The notes under the pieces: generated by a model | Seen by the model: the letters and a program-made list of their open reading frames with translations, nothing else | What the model was told of the DNA's origin: nothing | Databases searched by the model: none | In this document: in pieces, positions 62,450-64,000 of the stretch | How positions within the stretch are numbered: the first letter of the stretch is position 1 | Layout: every line of letters starts with the position of its first letter | Made by a program: the position numbers and the translations under genes | Source: Blepharisma stoltei | Taxonomy: Eukaryota; Ciliophora; Heterotrichea; Heterotrichida; Blepharismidae | Assembly: GCA_914767885.1 (NCBI GenBank) | Contig: CAJZBQ010000054.1 | Span: 372,001 to 436,000 of the forward strand | Reading direction: 5' to 3' | Length of the DNA stretch: 64,000 nt

Positions 62450-64000
62450 CTAGTCTTCTTCCAATAAGCCACTGTAATCTCTTTTCAGCCTTTCGAATTC
62501 TGCTGTGCCTTCTAAATTTCCTGATTTTGAGTTTTTGCTTTCGAGGTCGTCTTGTATATGTGCTTTATTCATTTCATTGCTTTCGCTTAAAGGTGTTGGC
62601 ACATCTGACTCACCCTTTAATATGCGACAAAAAATTCTTTCCAATTCAAGGAGTTAATTTTTTTCAAAAAAATTTGATATCTCAATAAAAATTTGTGGAA
62701 AATTTTTAAATGTTTTTTGGATTTTAATTTATTTTTATGAAGAATTAATTTAAAATATTAATCAATTCAGTACTCAAGTTGTTTAAACAACATTATATTT
62801 GCATTCCTCCATTAAACTAAATCAAAGCCATTTATATAAAAATTAGTATTATTGCATAAAAAAATTTTGTTTAATTTAAAGAGAGGCTAATATAGATTAG
62901 ATTAGATTAGATTAGATTAGATTAGATTAGATTAGATGAGAGATGCATATTTTTAGTCCAAACGTCCTAAGTGCCATGCGTTTCACGGCATGAGCTGTGG
63001 GTTGGGAGCTCCAAGATTACTAAGCCTGACCGAAACACCGCTTCTCCATAGAGCCATTTTCCCTCATAGTCCGAGCCATATGGATTTTGCCGAAACCTCC
63101 ATTCCAAACCCAAGCAGCCAGCTTACCCAGCCCGACTTAGCTCAGGCCAGATCGCCCCTTCAAGGCACTCTTTTCAACTGGAGAGACTGTGACCCTTAAG
63201 AATCTTGCTTAGCCTGTCTTCTCTTTTTCCTTGACTTATCACCAAAGGAAAGCTCAACCGTCTACGCAATTCGGGACAGGCCACAAAGCAGCCTAGGCAG
63301 GTAAGTCTCCCTGCCACTATCGAGCACTCAACTTGAGCGTAGGCGCTGGCCAAAAGATGCAAAAAATGCCGCTTGAGCCAAGCCATTAATCAGCGGAAAT
63401 ATGCCGGGCCTCTCGCTTCAAGGCTAGCCCAACCCTTGGATAGCTTCTTGCACAAAAAACTGTTCCGAATATATATAAGGGCATTCAACACAGGTAGGAC
63501 GGGTCGCTCGTCACTGGCCATTTTATGCATATTAAAGGGAGGTTTAATATACCCAAAACAATAAAAATTTTACCGATATCTAATTTCAATTAAAGGGGGA
63601 GTGAGTATCCAAAGCTTTGAGACCTTTTAAGCTCTGATCTCCCTGACTTTGGTGTAGAAATAGGACTTAGATTAATGTGAGCAGCTTTATTTAAAGTTCT
63701 TGGAGATTCAGCATCATTTTCTTTGATTTCTGGCAATGTAAACGTAAGCCCAATAGGATTTTTTGCAGAGTCAACACCAGATTCTTCTTCAATAATGCTA
63801 GACAAATCTTCCAACCTTGCTGAACTCAATACAAATTTTTCTTCAGCTCCAGCCCCTGTGATATTTAAAAGGTCTTCTAGCTTGACATCTCTCTTTTCCT
63901 CAATCCCTGCCCCGGCATTTATAAGTGAATATACAACAGCTTCTCTTTCTGACATTGACAAAGAGTTCAAAATATCATCATTTATAAGGATTTTGTTATA
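62450..64000 (-). CDS. Unknown acidic, Ser-rich protein (5' end beyond window)
   Basis: Open to the right window edge. Visible sequence includes SLSMSEREAVVYSLINAGAG, VKLEDLLNITGAGAEEKF and SPISTPKSGRSELKRSQSFG. After IES B3 is removed it continues SDVPTPLSESNEMNKAHIQD and ends SGLLEED before TAG at 62450-62452. No domain is recognised; repeats of xEDLxxI may be short binding motifs. The stop lies 72 bp before the K+ channel start, and the frame between is open apart from that TAG, so a joined gene cannot be ruled out. Confidence 0.6.
62895..62937 (+). repeat. (GATTA)n simple repeat at the start of S11
   Basis: Eight to nine tandem GATTA units, ending in GATGAGAG. It sits exactly at the 5' edge of S11, as (TAAGTC)n does at S8. 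Confidence 0.9.
62895..63531 (+). mobile_element. SINE-like S element (S11) nested in IES B3
   Basis: About 637 bp starting with (GATTA)n and ending GGCCATTTTATGCATA. Imperfect flanking duplication TTAAAGAGAGGCTAATATA (about 62876) and TTAAAGGGAGGTTTAATATA (about 63532). Homologous to S10. Confidence 0.75.

Larger units (their letters stand above)
62606..63601 (+). mobile_element. Family B IES (B3), TGA-bounded, with nested S element
   Basis: TGA at 62606-62608 and 63602-63604. Left CTCACCCTTTAATATGCGAC with TTCCAATTCAAGGAG; right ATTTCAATTAAAGGGGGAG. Joining at TGA gives KRSQSFGYSDVPTPLSES in frame, which fixes the pointer as TGA because nearby TA choices give a stop. 996 bp, mostly made up of S11. 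Confidence 0.82.

Noticed and set aside
1-64000. Bacterial or organellar origin with UGA as Trp (Mycoplasma-like code)
   Set aside because: Spliceosomal introns and eukaryotic genes (PR65, NF-Y, RFC, UBC12, K+ channel) exclude it.

Overview
This window looks like germline (micronuclear) DNA of a heterotrich ciliate, most likely Blepharisma or a close relative. Three things seen in the sequence support this. (1) In-frame UGA falls again and again where tryptophan is expected (WD40 'FWD', thioredoxin, NF-Y, GH38 and PR65 contexts), while UAA and UAG end genes. (2) Spliceosomal introns are exactly 15 nt (GT...AG). (3) Most genes are cut by non-coding inserts whose removal at short direct repeats restores one reading frame. 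These inserts behave like internal eliminated sequences (IESs). The frame arithmetic closes in 14 of the 15 genes in which I removed inserts; the exception is one gene with a single extra base in a T run. The genus is inferred from known genetic codes and intron sizes, not from a match to a reference.

Layout. 1-9.2 kb: start of a NEK-like kinase, then two tandem GH38 alpha-mannosidase paralogs. 9.3-15 kb: a membrane-anchored START protein (its gene split by a SINE-like insert), a G-patch/KOW splicing factor and an unknown protein. 15-20.8 kb: a WD40-cation channel chimera followed by a long-armed foldback transposon. 20.8-28.8 kb: PP2A scaffold subunit, an Aurora-like kinase, a cysteine-less UBC12-like E2, a decayed gene and NF-YB. 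28.9-38.5 kb: two adjacent WW-domain proteins, an alpha/beta hydrolase, an ISCA2-type Fe-S assembly protein and an aspartyl protease. 39.3-43.7 kb: a Russian-doll IES cluster and a degenerate sensor histidine kinase. 44-54.7 kb: two membrane proteins, a PDI, a triple-BRCT protein, an RFC small subunit and a SPIN90/Ldb17-like protein. 54.9-64 kb: a large type I membrane protein, NF-YC, an SK-like K+ channel and a 5'-truncated unknown gene.

Mobile DNA dominates the unusual biology. Three miniature IES families (here A, B, C), plus one member of a fourth (D), share one architecture: variable poly-C/poly-G tips, a family-specific terminal hairpin at one end, and (clearest in A, B and C) two direct copies of the same word at the other. 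Family A has 11 copies, B 4, C 5. A and C are TA-bounded, whereas B is mostly TGA-bounded. A different class, called S here, has 12 GC-rich SINE-like copies of about 285-640 bp; for most of them a target duplication of 16-17 bp can be seen. Seven S copies sit directly in exons, and excising each to one copy of its duplication restores the frame; five are nested inside IESs. Other inserts use 9-bp repeats, and one is an almost perfect GC-rich palindrome. The proposed system is a genome-editing machinery that removes retroposon-like DNA precisely at long target duplications, some lacking TA. It can be tested against a somatic (MAC) assembly.

Two lesions are not explained by editing: a probable homopolymer error or frameshift in PP2A-A, and a gene at 26.9-28.3 kb with several stops and frame breaks.
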